DNA of 64,000 nt from Epinephelus fuscoguttatus (lineage: Eukaryota > Chordata > Actinopteri > Perciformes > Serranidae), in NCBI RefSeq assembly GCF_011397635.1, contig NC_064763.1, positions 24,441,437-24,505,436 of the forward strand, given 5' to 3'. Positions within the stretch are counted from its first letter, which is position 1. The number at the start of each line of letters is the position of its first letter. Both the position numbers and the translations under genes were made by a program. Of the stretch, positions 36,341 to 48,022 are shown in pieces. Below the pieces are notes generated by a model. That model was not told the origin of the DNA and did no database searches. It saw nothing but the letters and a program-made list of their open reading frames with translations.

Positions 36341-36708
36341 TTTTGGAGGCGGAACCATTAAAGTACACTTGTGTGACCGGGGAGACATTTGCGCGATACA
36401 CAGCTCGCGGCCAGTACAATTCTTGTGTTGACATTACGCCCGCGCTTTTAAACAGCAATTTACTGTGTTGAAGCTCCTATTTAAGTCAGAATTTGATGCT
36501 CTTTAATGCTGTGTCGTTTGTCAAAGTGTTCCGGGATGATGTTTGTAGAAGTGTAACGTCAGCAGAGCCGGTAAATGTCAGACACTCAAAGCTAGCCGGT
36601 GTTAGCTTGTAGCCGGTGGATGCCGGGTGATACTCCAGCCTGGCTAACGGTTACAGCCTTAGTCTGTGGGTAAAACACACTACATTTAACCTTTATTGGC
36701 TCAGAGAG

Positions 36709-39700
36709 ATGCCGCCTAACAAACGGATTCACAAGAAAACACTAAAATTGGACTGTGAATGGAGCTCGTGCCCGGAGTCGTTCAGTCGGATGGATAACTT
36801 CTGTAAGCATGCAGAGGGTCATCTCAGTGCTCTGAACATGGCGGAAGAGGACGAAGAGGAAACAGAAGGTGAGGAGTTTTCATTACCATAGTTCAGTGGA
36901 TCTGCCTGTGACACTTTACTGCCACTCCAATAGTTATTGCTTCGTTTTCCATCCAATATTCTGCAGTGCTACCAAAAAGTAGACAATACACCAGCCCCCA
37001 TTAAGGTGATGCCTTCTAATGCAAACTGTTTCCTTCTTGTGCAAAGGGGAGAGAAACTGTCTCTGGAAAGACTGTGGTTTCTGCTCTGTGGAGGGTGCTG
37101 AGGAGCTGCGAAGACATCTCTTCTTTCATTGTTACCATACTAAGCTGAAGCAGCTGGGTCAGCAGGTGCTTAATGCCCAGCCAGAAATTGGCACATGCTC
37201 CATCGGGTACCAGAACCGAAACATCATCCCTGAAATCCCAGACAATTTCATCTGTCTTTGGGAGGAGTGTGAGGTAAGTCTGGCAGAGACAGCTGCTGCT
37301 GCTGCTGCTGCTGCAGTAAAGCAAGAATACTTAGATGAGTGGAGAGTGTTTAACCCCCTTACTTACATGCAGGTGCCAGCTGAATGTGCAAGGTGTGGTA
37401 GTCAGTATGAAAAGCATTAATAAATAGGCTTAAAGGTCCATTGTGTAGGATTTAGGGGGATATATTGGCAGAAAGAATACAATATAAGTACCAATATAAT
37501 ACGTTTTCTGAAGTGTGTAATCACCTAAAAAAAATGAGCATGGTAAATGGACCTGCACTTGTATGGGACCTTTGTAGTCTTCCAGTCACTCAAAGAGCTT
37601 TTTACGCTATGAGTCACATTCACCCATTCACACACACATTCACACACTGGTGGCTGAGGCTACCATACAAGGTGCCACCTAACACACACACACACATTCA
37701 CCGGGATCAAATTGGGGCCCAGTATCTTGCTCAAGAATACTTTGACATGTGGACTAGAGCAGCTGGAGATTGAGTCTGATACGTGGATGACCCGCTCTAC
37801 CTTCTTGTGTTCTGCTTGTGTTGTGTTTCCATTACTTTAGAATAAGTCCTGTCCTGTCCTGTCCTGTCCTGTCCTGTCCTGTCCTGCCTAGGGAGCAGGT
37901 CCTCGTTTATGGAGATTGCCATGCTGGACCGCCATGTAGCCATGAACAGACAAACCAAACACTGGCTCTTGATAGGGTCTTTCACATTTTCACTTCAGCC
38001 ACCATAGTTAGCAGCCCCTCCATGACGAGCAGCATTGAAAAAACACTGCTTTTTGTTTGTTTGTTTGTTTGTTCTTTGGTTTAAATCACTGGACCCCTTT
38101 GTTTTGGAGAGGAAGAGACATCCATGGATGATTAGGCTCCTAGTAAAAAAAAAAGTCCTGAATGTCTGGATCTTATGTTATCAGAGAAAAAAGGTGAGCA
38201 CTCATTAGCAGGTGCTGGGCTAGCGGCCTGTCTACGAGGGTCACTCTGCATCAGAGAAAAACTGATTTGTAACATAAAAATGTTTTACCCACCTGGGTTT
38301 TAACACCTTGGGTTGGTGAGGAGGAGACCTCTGCGGAGAATTTCAAGTCAGGAGAAGTTTCAGGTGGTTGGAATCTGCAATACTTAACACTAGATGGCAC
38401 TAAATCCACCAAGTATTGTACACTGCTCCTTTCATACAACAGTTTGTGAGATTTTGTGCAAATCATATAAGAAGCTAACCCTTGTAAGGTACACACAGTT
38501 GACATAATGGGAGGATTTCTGTCTTTCATTTTTTCTTTTCTGTCTTTGAAATAAGAATTTAAACACTGAATTTAAAACAATCTTTAACTCTAAATATTTC
38601 TGACTGTGTGTTTCTTCTTTCTAAAGCAACCACCCTATGAAAACCCGGAGTGGTTCTATCGCCATGTGGAGATGCATAGCCAGTGCATAGATATACCAGC
38701 AGGAGACTGTGAATTCCCAATACGCTGTGGATGGAAAGGTGTGTAATTTAACACACCTTGAGCAACTTGAGCACACTTTCTGCCTTGTGTTCAAAATGTA
38801 GGGTTGTTGAGTCCAAGTTCTGAGCCTGTCTTTCACAGATTGCGAAGCCACTGCTAAAGGGCGTCCTAAGCTTCGGGAGCATCTGCGCAGCCACACCCAG
38901 GAGAAGGTTGTGGCATGTCCAGGCTGTGGGGGGATGTACGCTAACAACACCAAGCTGTTTGACCACATCATAAGACAGAGCGCCATGGAAGGTAAAAACT
39001 TGTCAGAATTATGATAGGGAGCTTAGTAACAGTGTTTGCAACAGGTTCAGATTTGACCATCTTGTAATTCTTGCTTTGTGTGCTTATGTGCGCTGTAGGT
39101 CAGAGATTCCAGTGTTCTCACTGCTCCAAACGTTTTGCAACGGAAAGACTACTGAGAGACCACATGAGAACCCACGGTCAGTCATCCTGCTGTCAGTGTT
39201 ACCAGTTGTTATTCCCATGTACTGGGAAGAAGGAGTTCAAAGACCATACTGCTCTTTTTGCATGTGTGAAGCAAAGAATTTGAAATGGCACACAGTAACA
39301 ACCATTTTCCAAATCCTGCCTTACATTTTCAGATTGATTCCTACTTGCATGAAGTGGTTTCAATTCCTGTACAAAATGAAACTTGAAAATAGATAGAAAC
39401 ATATGATATAGTAGTTATTCCACACAACATAGTCCTTATTTGTTTGTTTTTGGTTTTTCTTTTCTATTTGTGTCCATCTACGGTCCAACCCTCACCTTAA
39501 AAACCTCCCTGAATGTGACTGAATGGAAGTGACAAGAGCTAAAAAGTGTGTCTTGCTGACAGACACACTTTCTCTGACTTAAATTCTTTCTGTAATAAAA
39601 GGGGAAATTGGGGAAATAATAATTTGTTTTTCAGATTTTTAACTAGATGGTGAATCAGGCAACAATGTATGTCTAAAACTTGGGAGTAATACACTTGAGA

Positions 39701-41581
39701 ATAATCTCATATCTGTCTCGACTCCAGCCTTAAAGTCCACTGATGTTGTGATGTATCAGATCAGTCCGATTAGCTGCTGGGTTTCGCATGTCCAGTTAAT
39801 AACTGACACCCTACTGCGGGCACGTCGGCCGATACAAAAACTTCTAAGAAGGCTGCTCTTGTGTATCCTTGCTCATTGCTCCTCAGAGATCCTTCCTTAT
39901 TCCCAGATCCTCGCTCCCTACAGAAGAAATAAGACCTTTGTAACGGCCTTCAAGATGCCGCACTGTAATGTACGAGGATCAGTGAGCAAGGAAATGTCAA
40001 ATAAGAGACGTGTGATGCAGCCACAAACTCCATCTAAAGTCTCTACAGCTGTAAAAGCTGACCGCCAGCTGATCCAGCTGTGATCAGCTGCCGGCATCAT
40101 CACAAACAGACGTGCTTCAGACTAAACGTCTCATTTCTCAGAAAACATATTCCCTCGTTTCCTCTCTTTGCATGCTTTCCGTACGTCTTTCAATGCACCC
40201 CCAGTGGGAGGGATGAAGATGTAAGTCAGGGAAACATGGTGGGAGGGTGGATTGATGGTTACCCACCCATAAACATTAGTAAGCCTCTGCTCTGTGGACC
40301 CCTCTATTCTATAAGCACATTGCTAAGAACTCCCTGTGATAGATGTCAGTGTTGCTATAGCAACAGTGTCAAATTTTAGAATAAATTATTTCACCAGGAT
40401 TTCTTGGCCTGACACAAGCATAAGTAAAAATAGGCCTGTACCATGTCTATTTCTGACCACACTGACCATGTGATACACTTTGGTGCCCGAGCGAATGAGG
40501 GAATCCTTTTGACAACAAACAGCTCTGCAGTATTATTAGATGATTTAATCTCATCGCTGGTTTGTCTTTCTCTTGTTGGTACAGTGAGCCACTACAAATG
40601 CCCGCTGTGTGACATGACTTGTCCGTCACCCTCCTCGCTGCGCAACCATGTGAAGTTCCGCCACAGTAACGAGAAGCCGTACAGCTGTGAATACTGCGAG
40701 TACAGGTTTCTATCCTCTGACCCTGCAGCAGTGCCAAACAAGATTAAGCTGTTATAAACACACTTGAATTATTCCTAACACTCCTTCACATGATTTTGTA
40801 TTTGCAGCTGTAAGAATCTGGTAGATTTGCGCAAACACCTGGATACACACAGCAGCGAGCCGGCGTTTCACTGCGACGTTCCTGGCTGTGGCTTCACCGC
40901 TCGAACTCTCATCACCATGAAGATTCACCACAAAAGAGAGCATGAGGTGAATGGGTGAATCTTTCAAATGATTGTTTTTACGCTCATGTAGGGAGTTGTA
41001 ATGTTACTAACGGTTCTCTAATGTTTCCTCTCCATCATCAGGGGAAGTTTGTAGCTCGCTACAAGTGCCACGTGTGTGATCAGTGCTTCACCCGTGGCAA
41101 CAACCTAACTGTTCATCTGCACAAGAAGCACCAATTCAAATGGCCCTCTGGACACCCCAGGTTCAGGTAAGCCTTCCACTGACAAATCAATCAACCCAGT
41201 AATGTTGAATTTGAGATGTGCGGGGCGTTGCAGCACTGATGGCCTCATCATCACTCTGTCAGGTACAAGGAGCACGAGGACGGCTTCTTGCGGCTGCAGC
41301 TGATTCGCTACGAGAGTGTGGAACTGACAGAGCAGCTAATGAGGGAAAGACAAAGCAGGCAAGCAGATGAGGACGAGGACAGTGGCCAGACTGAAGAAGA
41401 ATCCCTGGGGGCAGCTCCCTCAGAGCTGCAGGTAGAACTAAGAGGGGTGCTGCTGGAGGAGCAGAGGACTGAGGAGCCAACAGCCAGCGCCGAGGAGGGC
41501 GGTCAGGAAGAGGGCATGCTGTATGTTCTCGCTGGAGGTTTGTCACAAGCAGGGGAGGACCAGGTCATGCAGCAACTCTAG
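36709..41581 (+). CDS. hinfp: HINFP (MIZF), histone H4 transcription factor, complete
   Basis: C2H2 zinc-finger factor that binds histone H4 promoters at the G1/S transition, acting with NPAT (family knowledge). Exons: 36709-36868, 37047-37273, 38627-38738, 38839-38991, 39099-39176, 40585-40705, 40808-40946, 41042-41166, 41263-41581 (TAG). All phases agree, giving 477 residues against about 517 in human. An N-terminal CEWSSC finger is followed by an acidic run, then a series of fingers. Among them are [19 protein letters not shown] (exon 5), [17 protein letters not shown] (exon 6) and [15 protein letters not shown] (exon 8). The family signature [20 protein letters not shown] spans exons 8-9, followed by RYESVELT. 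The acidic, Gln/Glu-rich tail is shorter than in mammals. Intron 2 contains a MITE split by a SINE. Confidence 0.97.
37541..37803 (-). mobile_element. tRNA-derived SINE, second copy, in HINFP intron 2
   Basis: Reverse-complement relative of the SINE at 10737-11031. It begins with the tail (GTAAATGGACCTGCACTTGT) and ends with the head (GACCCGCTCTACC). It interrupts an older MITE, whose two halves lie on either side. Confidence 0.75.
37846..37886. repeat. (GTCCT)n microsatellite in HINFP intron 2
   Basis: About eight GTCCT units inside the right half of the split MITE. Confidence 0.9.
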
Positions 41582-42070
41582 GATACTCATCAGCAGCAAG
41601 GAATGTAGGTAGTTTGACTGCCATGTATACATCATATACATAACAGGACATAATGTAGTCAGCTGTGTTGTTTCACAGATACATGACATATGACTGAAAA
41701 CGCAAAACTTCTGAGCCTTTAATCTGGAGGCACTTAATAATGATAAATCAAAACATCTAAATGAAGGGATGTGTACTCCATGATAACTCATCTTGATCAC
41801 AAGCTTATGTTAGGTAATGCTAATATCTGTTTGCAAATGTTGAGCACGTGGACAAACTGTTTCCCAGTATTTAATTATTTACATTTCACTCATTATACCT
41901 CATACTGTAACGCCTTTAGACAGATGGATACTAATGCTACACTGCCTAGTGGGTTGTCATCCTCTTTTTAATGTGAAGGCTGTGTCAAATTCAGAGGCAC
42001 ATCAGCCACATATTTTTGAAGGTTAAGGGATTGAGTCACAAGAATGGTGTGTTTTTTATTTATTTGGATA

Positions 42071-42076
42071 AATAAA
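42071..42076 (+). terminator. HINFP polyadenylation signal
   Basis: AATAAA about 490 bp after the HINFP stop codon, the first good signal downstream. It fits a short 3' UTR. Confidence 0.5.
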
Positions 42077-43381
42077 CTTTAAAAATCACGTTTAAAATAA
42101 CTTGTTTTGTCTTATTTGGGTGTAACGGTCAGGGTTCTCACTCTTCTTCATGAACACAATTTTACAAGGACCCCTAGTAAACTTCCACAGACACAAACAG
42201 AACTGTAGGAAAATGTAGTTTAAATGTTTATTATTATCCAAAAAAACAACAACTGTACAACTACAAATATCAGTCAGGCACTGGCTTTCAAGCACAAGGG
42301 GCCTGAGGGGGATTCTACTATGAGTCTGCTCTTAATGCATTTGATTCTAAACTTAATTTTGGATGCAAGTCTGAAAAACAGTGCGGCAACTGAAGTATGT
42401 AGGTATATTCTTTTTACGCCTTTCAGCACCACCCATTAATATAGCCTACTTTAATACAAGTCTTTCAATTCAATCTATCAGTAGCCTTCTTAGCACAATA
42501 GCCTCCAACACAATGTTGATTACTGCTGAAGTTGAGCAATTAGCTGATACTGTTGAAATTTGTTTTTGTGAAATGTCTCTGTGCAAATTAACATATAGTA
42601 CTGGCTTAAAATGTGGATGACAGTTGTTGAAGAAGGACTCGGGGTTGATCTACAGCCTTGCGGGATATTTACTGAAGACACAATATACAGCTTCAAATAC
42701 AGCAACAATGAGACAGCCCCATAGAGCAGCTCACTAAACATTCTTATACTCCGTGTGTGTATATGTGTGTGATTTCCTTCCATTTCCAGAACTTGCGCTT
42801 ATTTTATCTCAATACTTGCTGTTTTACCACAACTTGTTCCTGCCACCGATATCTGTTTCCCATCACAATGTTTCACCATCACAATGTTTTCCAGGTCATC
42901 CTGTTCTAAGACTTCTCCCCAGAGTGAGACTATTCAGGGTTGCTCAGTTTTAGTAAAAATGTTTTGCTTCTAACTTGAATTTTAAGGGTCAAGTATTTCT
43001 AGGCCTTTTCGCCACCACACAGTTAGCCACCACTCTAAGTGCACTCAAGTTTTGTTTTAAGCTTTTGGTTATCCAGAGTGTTCACAGAGCACTCCTGACA
43101 CTGTCGATCTGCGAACACGAAGCAGTAGAGCTCCCAGAGTGGGGGAGTGACAATCAACAGTTGGTTAATATGTTCAACAAGAAGCATGCCCCGTACTTTC
43201 TAACGACCATGCTCTACTTTCAGACCAGTTAGAACAAAACCAAAGTGTGCACTGGCGCTCTGAATGACAACTGAACATCCTGGGCTCCTTATGTCAGTTG
43301 CTCCATGCCAGTATTGCAGTGGCTTACAATTTAAAAGTTTTAGAGAGGCACGTTTGAAACGTGTTAAATCACACTGTCACA

Positions 43382-43576
43382 GGGCGCCCACTAGCACATC
43401 TGTTAGAGCAGGCGCCCCATTTACAAAGGCTGTGTTCGTACCGCAGTGACCGCAGGTTAGATTCCGATCCATGGCCCTGTGCTGCATGTCAACCCCCCCT
43501 TTTCTCCAACTTCCACACTATAGCGGTTCTATCAAATTAAGGCAAAAAAGCTCCCCAAAATGTATTTGAAAACATT
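43382..43576 (+). mobile_element. Short tRNA-derived SINE with perfect 12-bp duplication
   Basis: It shares GTTAGAGCAGG, GCCCCAT and ACAAAGGCTGTG with the copy at 7067, and has a box B-like region near 43455. CACACTGTCACA is repeated exactly at 43370-43381 and 43577-43588. Confidence 0.75.
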
Positions 43577-43714
43577 CACACTGTCACAACGTTATTTTTC
43601 TTGCCCCACTTGAAAGGATTTTATTATAAACAAAGAAATTCCATGACTTTTCCTAAACTTTCAGTGACTTTCACTAATTCCATGACTTATCCAGGCCTGG
43701 AAAATAACATAAGA

Positions 43715-43865
43715 TAAGCACTAAGATAAAACTTTATTGATCCCACACCGGGGAAATTCAAATTACAGCAGCTCAAATAGTACAGATAGAAGAGCAAGTT
43801 GAACGGCAATAGAATACTTAGAGAATAAAGATAAAATACAAAAAGATATATACACTATATTCACC
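43715..43865 (-). mobile_element. LINE 3'-end fragment
   Basis: AAACTTTATTGATCCCACAC, then GGGGAAATTCAAATTACAGC, is the antisense 3' end of the same broad LINE type as at 33020. No protein-coding part remains. Confidence 0.55.
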
Positions 43866-44935
43866 TTTCACTTATGCACATATGGTATGTATATATGAAT
43901 ATATGTATGGGTATATATTGACAGCATTGCAAAGACAGATACCATAGAGAGACCTACTGCAAAGAATATTAGTAGCAGATATTCTGCAGTGAGGGTCACA
44001 TTGAGGAATAAATAAATGAATATGAGATTTTAAAATTCCATAACCCTGGGAGCCCTGCATGGTGCACAAAATTCTGTTCCATTATTTTCAACAAGCCATT
44101 GAAAGAGAATTGTTTTTATTTATTTTTAATATGACTCACAGGTCACTACATCGATAGTATCCACCATCTGTACTTCCATTCTGGCACCCCCCACTAAATC
44201 TAACCACTCTACTGCAGCTCTGTTTTATGATTAAATCGGGCTCTGCCAGACTGGACATTTTATTGATCTAGATGTATTGACTGAGCTCTTGGACAAACAG
44301 ATATTGGGTGACTGTAAACTGAAATGTTGTTGCTGTAGTATTATCGACTATAAACGTTCATATACTTCTTACGCATGAGATCTGAAATGTTTGTACTCAC
44401 ATGGCAGAACTGTCTGGGTAGACTATGTGAAGGCACACTTCTACTGTACTCCATGAGAGAATGTCCTATGATTTTAAGCTCCAAGAATATGTACATACTG
44501 CATATTTTTTGACTCTACTACTCAATAGCATGGCAATATGAGTGCATTTAAACAACCAAATTACTGCTTTTCATTAATCTACCCCTCACATTTCAATCTC
44601 CTCTTCCTTGTTTTGCTTTGATCTTAAGAAAAGGTCAGGTGATCAGGTGACTTGCATCATGACAAACCTGCAGCAGTGAGTCTTGTCTCAGCATGACATA
44701 CAGTGCGTAGTGGCATTAGCCGTGTGTAGAAGATTAGGCAGCACCTAGAGCTTAGTTTAAGTGTTACTTACCAGCCACTCTCTGCTTCCTCACTCTGCAG
44801 TCAGTGAACTCAGCTCCACTGGGACAGCTCTTAATGGCCTCATGTCTGTTGAGGATGTATAGGATGTTGCTGGACAATAATATGGCTCAGTTTGCAGTTT
44901 TCCACAGAAACTGATTGCATCCAAAGAGAGGCACC

Positions 44936-46879
44936 ATGAGGTTGTATCCGCTGCTGCTGCTGCTGTTGTTCGGTTCCTTCCAAAGAGCCTATTCTCAGTT
45001 GCCTGGATGGATTGGTGAGGTGGAAGGTAGTGGTAAGACCTCCTACAATACCAGTGCAATCTTCAAGACAGGATAACAGTATCATCTTTCCTATTATTGG
45101 CCTTGAAGCCTGAAAATATTTCCAGTTTGCATGCAGAAACTTTATGATCTTATCTATTATGTGAATGTTTGCCCAGTTGATGTGTATGAAAATAAGCTAA
45201 TAAAACTTCTGCTGTAGGTGAGACAGAATGGTTCCCCGAACCAGATTTCATAGACGACATATATTGGACCGGGTCAGCGCCGGTGTGTTTTGGAGGCTGT
45301 AGGGCGCGACACCAGGAGCTGAGGAGAGATCCCTGTGGAGACTCGAGCTGCTGCTGGCTCGGCTACAAGTCCCTGTGCAGGGGTAAGGCTACCACAACAG
45401 TGATTGGCATTCTGTTGACGTTCGACAGCTGAGTTAGTTTTAGACTCTGATTTAAATTTTACTTAAATTTACTCCTCCATACATCTGTGCTGTCTGTTTT
45501 AATGCCCCAAAACAGTGGGACTCACTGCCTCTTGATAGCAGAATGGCAAGCTCTCCTTGTATTTTGAAAAGGAAATTAAAAAGACCTGTGATTTTGATCT
45601 GGCTTTTGATTTCAAGTAATATCACAGCCTTAGTTTGAAGTCCGTTCTTCTTCCCGAATGTGATACCTCAAGAATGCCTTGAGGGAATTTCTTCAAATGT
45701 GGCACTCATGGATGAACTGATTATTTGTTGGTCAAAGGTCACTAGGACCTCACAAAGCATGTTTTTGGCCAAAACTCAAGAATCCATTTGCTAATTATGA
45801 CAAACAAATATCTTATTAAATAAATTGATGTTCTGCAAAAACACTGTTCTTGCCATTATTCAACGTCATAACTCAGGAACAGAAGGGGAGACATGTTTGG
45901 ATACTGAATTGGTGACACTAATCTTGGGTGCCCACCTTGAAACTGTGCAATTCTAGATCTTCTGTGCTGCGGGGTTGAAGATGTGTTTGAAGCATCCATG
46001 TTTTAGAATTTGTAGCCTTTTATTTATTGATTTTCAATGTTTTATTGTTATAATATTCTAGTCTTGCAAAACTTGATTTATTGTCTTCATTCTTTATTTT
46101 TTTGTGAGGCAGTTTAGGCTGCATGTTTGTATGAAAGGTGCTACATAAATAAAGTTCAGTTAATTGGGGCAACTCTGTCTGATTATCCTGTTATGGAGCT
46201 TCGTGTCATGCTTTGCCTCTCCTTTGCTTTTTGTGCCAGTGAACTGTGGGAGGCCAGATGTAGACTACAATGGAGTGGTGTATGGTAACGACTGGTGGGT
46301 GGGCTCTGTGGTGCGGTACACGTGTCGCTCTGGCTTCATTCTGGTGGGAAGCCCAACCAGAACATGCCAGCCTAATGGCCTCTGGACCCCGAAACCTACC
46401 TGCCTCAGTGAGTCAACACTGACATGAAGATTTTACAATCCCTTAGAAACCTTTTAGCTCATCATGTGATTTCTCTCTACCTGTCTTCAGGAATGTGTCA
46501 GCGGGGACGCATTGAAGTCAGCGAGAGGGAACTTAATGGGACGTGTAACTCCACCTGCGCATACAAGAGCTACTTTGGCCCACCCAAACAAGGCTGCACT
46601 CGGATAGACAACTGTAAGAAGAAGGAGACTGGCTGGAAGCGGTTCTTTGCACAGTGTGTCCCTTGCATTTGTGACTGCGCTTTATCATGTGGTGAGTAGC
46701 TTTACTGCCACACTGTCAAGAATAAATAATGTAATGTGAGCATGTTGCAATGTTGTCTCAGTGCAAACACACTTGAATGTGGTTAATTATTGCTTTAAAG
46801 CTGAATTTGCAGCCTTTCTTTGAGGACGCCAATGCAAAGAACACTTCTGTTCTTTTTATTTTTAGCATCTACAGGATAA
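44936..46879 (+). CDS. Small secreted cysteine-rich protein with one sushi domain
   Basis: Not recognised as a named gene. Exons: 44936-45032, 45218-45382, 46240-46407, 46491-46691 and 46866-46879 (TAA). All introns are phase 1, giving 214 residues. Residues 1-20 form a signal peptide (poly-Leu core, ending AYS). Residues about 40-88 hold a cysteine-rich module beginning near TGSAPVCFGGC and including SSCCWLGYKSLC. A single sushi (CCP) domain spans residues 90-142, with cysteines at 90, 116, 130 and 142 and the diagnostic Trp at 136. The C-terminal part is a second cysteine-rich module with two N-glycosylation sites (NGT, NST). There is no membrane anchor. The module-per-exon, all-phase-1 layout is typical of extracellular proteins built by exon shuffling. 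Function is unknown; a complement-like, adhesion or ligand role would be a guess. Exon 1 has three in-phase candidate donors (after 45014, 45026, 45032); I chose the GTAAGA. Confidence 0.8.
45640..46160. repeat. Dispersed repeat in intron 2 of the sushi-protein gene
   Basis: AGAATGCCTTGAGGGAATTT, GGTCAAAGGTCACTAGGACC, then GTTTTTGGCCAAAACTCAAG is a familiar fish repeat. The 3' end (GTATGAAAGGTGCTACATAA, then ATAAAGTT) looks like a retroelement tail. It occupies much of the intron before the sushi exon. Confidence 0.5.
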
Positions 46880-47414
46880 ACTATGGAGAAAACACTATGT
46901 TGACTGTACAGTGAGACATCAGATGAAGACGAAATACACAGACAGCTTGCACGCCGCAGAGCCACGCTATGTTTTCGCTGCTTCATCCCATTGTGTGGAC
47001 AAATCAGCCGACCGAAATCTGGATGTTTTAAGACATTAATGTAATCTCTCTGGCACAGCACACTAAAGCCAACAATTTCTCCTTGGATTTTATATACATA
47101 CAAGATTTTACACTATGACAAGAAGATTTCAGTGCCTCAGGTTCAAATCCCTCTGTGAGTCAGTGGTGAATTATAAGCAAAGCTTAGTCAATCTGTGTGA
47201 TGTAGGGTGGTGAAAGGGTCAGCGAAGGAAAGTGAAGTGAATTTTAAAACAGTCTCAGAGGCCGTGTCAGACTTGGGTCAAATAATTATTTAAAATACTT
47301 GTAATGAGGAGTTTACTCGAAGTGCCAGGTGGTGAGGTCTGTTTCTTGATAAGATGCTCAATCTGGGTAGGGAAATTACAGGTTTCGGTACATCAGACAG
47401 CATTCTCCAGTTGG

Positions 47415-48022
47415 TTAAATTAAAATGACCAAATGACCATTTGTATATTAATTACTCACCATGTTTTACACTGAGTTCAAGAGGGAAACTTTGTTTTTTC
47501 TCACATGCCTCCACAGTGAGTAAAGAATCCTAAAATGGAGGAAATCCTTGATGCATTAAAGTCATAGGGGTCCACGTTTAACAACAGAAAAACATCAATT
47601 TACAAACTGCCACACAACTCGTGCAGTACAATCCAAGTCTTATTTATCTAGCTGTATGCTCAGTACTTCCCAAACACATGCATTTTTACTTTAACTTCAC
47701 TATTTAAAACACTTAAGCATAAACAGCACATGCGCAAGACAGTGTTTGGGAAGTACTGAGCATACGACTGGATAAATGAGACTTGGATTATACTGTAGGT
47801 GTTTTTGTGAGAGTCTGTAAACAGATGTTTTGATATAGTTTTGCTGTTATTAAACACAGCCCCCTTTAACTCCAATTCGTCATGAATTTTCCCAGTTTTT
47901 GGATTCTTCGTTCACCGTGGATGCATGTGAGAAACACAAAGATTTCTTCATAAATTCAACTCAACACGGGGTGAGCAACTGAAATACAAATGATGATTTG
48001 AGGGGTGAATTGTTCCTTTAAC
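47415..48022. repeat. Fold-back element, arms about 280 bp
   Basis: Two long imperfect inverted arms meet near 47715. The best blocks are GTATGCTCAGTACTTCCCAA (47652-47671 and its complement near 47745-47764), ATCCAAGTCT, and CTCACATGC...CTCCAC...GAATCC in the outer arms. It has little spacer and lies downstream of the sushi-protein gene. Confidence 0.75.

Larger units (their letters stand above)
37434..38429. mobile_element. TTAA-type MITE interrupted by a SINE (HINFP intron 2)
   Basis: The left end, TTAA then AGGTCCATTGTGTAGGATTT, matches a repeat family I recall as common in percomorphs. The right end (GCACTAAATCC, then ACACTGCTCCT) is the partial inverse. The internal CAAACCAAACACTGGCTCT is typical of the family. 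The SINE at 37541-37803 and a GTCCT microsatellite are later additions. Confidence 0.65.
42077..44935. other. Spacer between HINFP and the sushi-protein gene
   Basis: Contains a SINE (43382), a LINE tail (43715) and otherwise AT-rich unique-looking DNA. No exon with support. Confidence 0.45.

Noticed and set aside
39748-40083. 111-codon plus-strand frame in HINFP intron 5
   Set aside because: Lies in repeat-like intronic DNA, is not needed by the HINFP frame, and has no recognised domain.
40447-40737. Minus-strand frame over HINFP exon 6
   Set aside because: Antisense shadow of zinc-finger codons; the plus strand carries the conserved fingers with correct splice phases.
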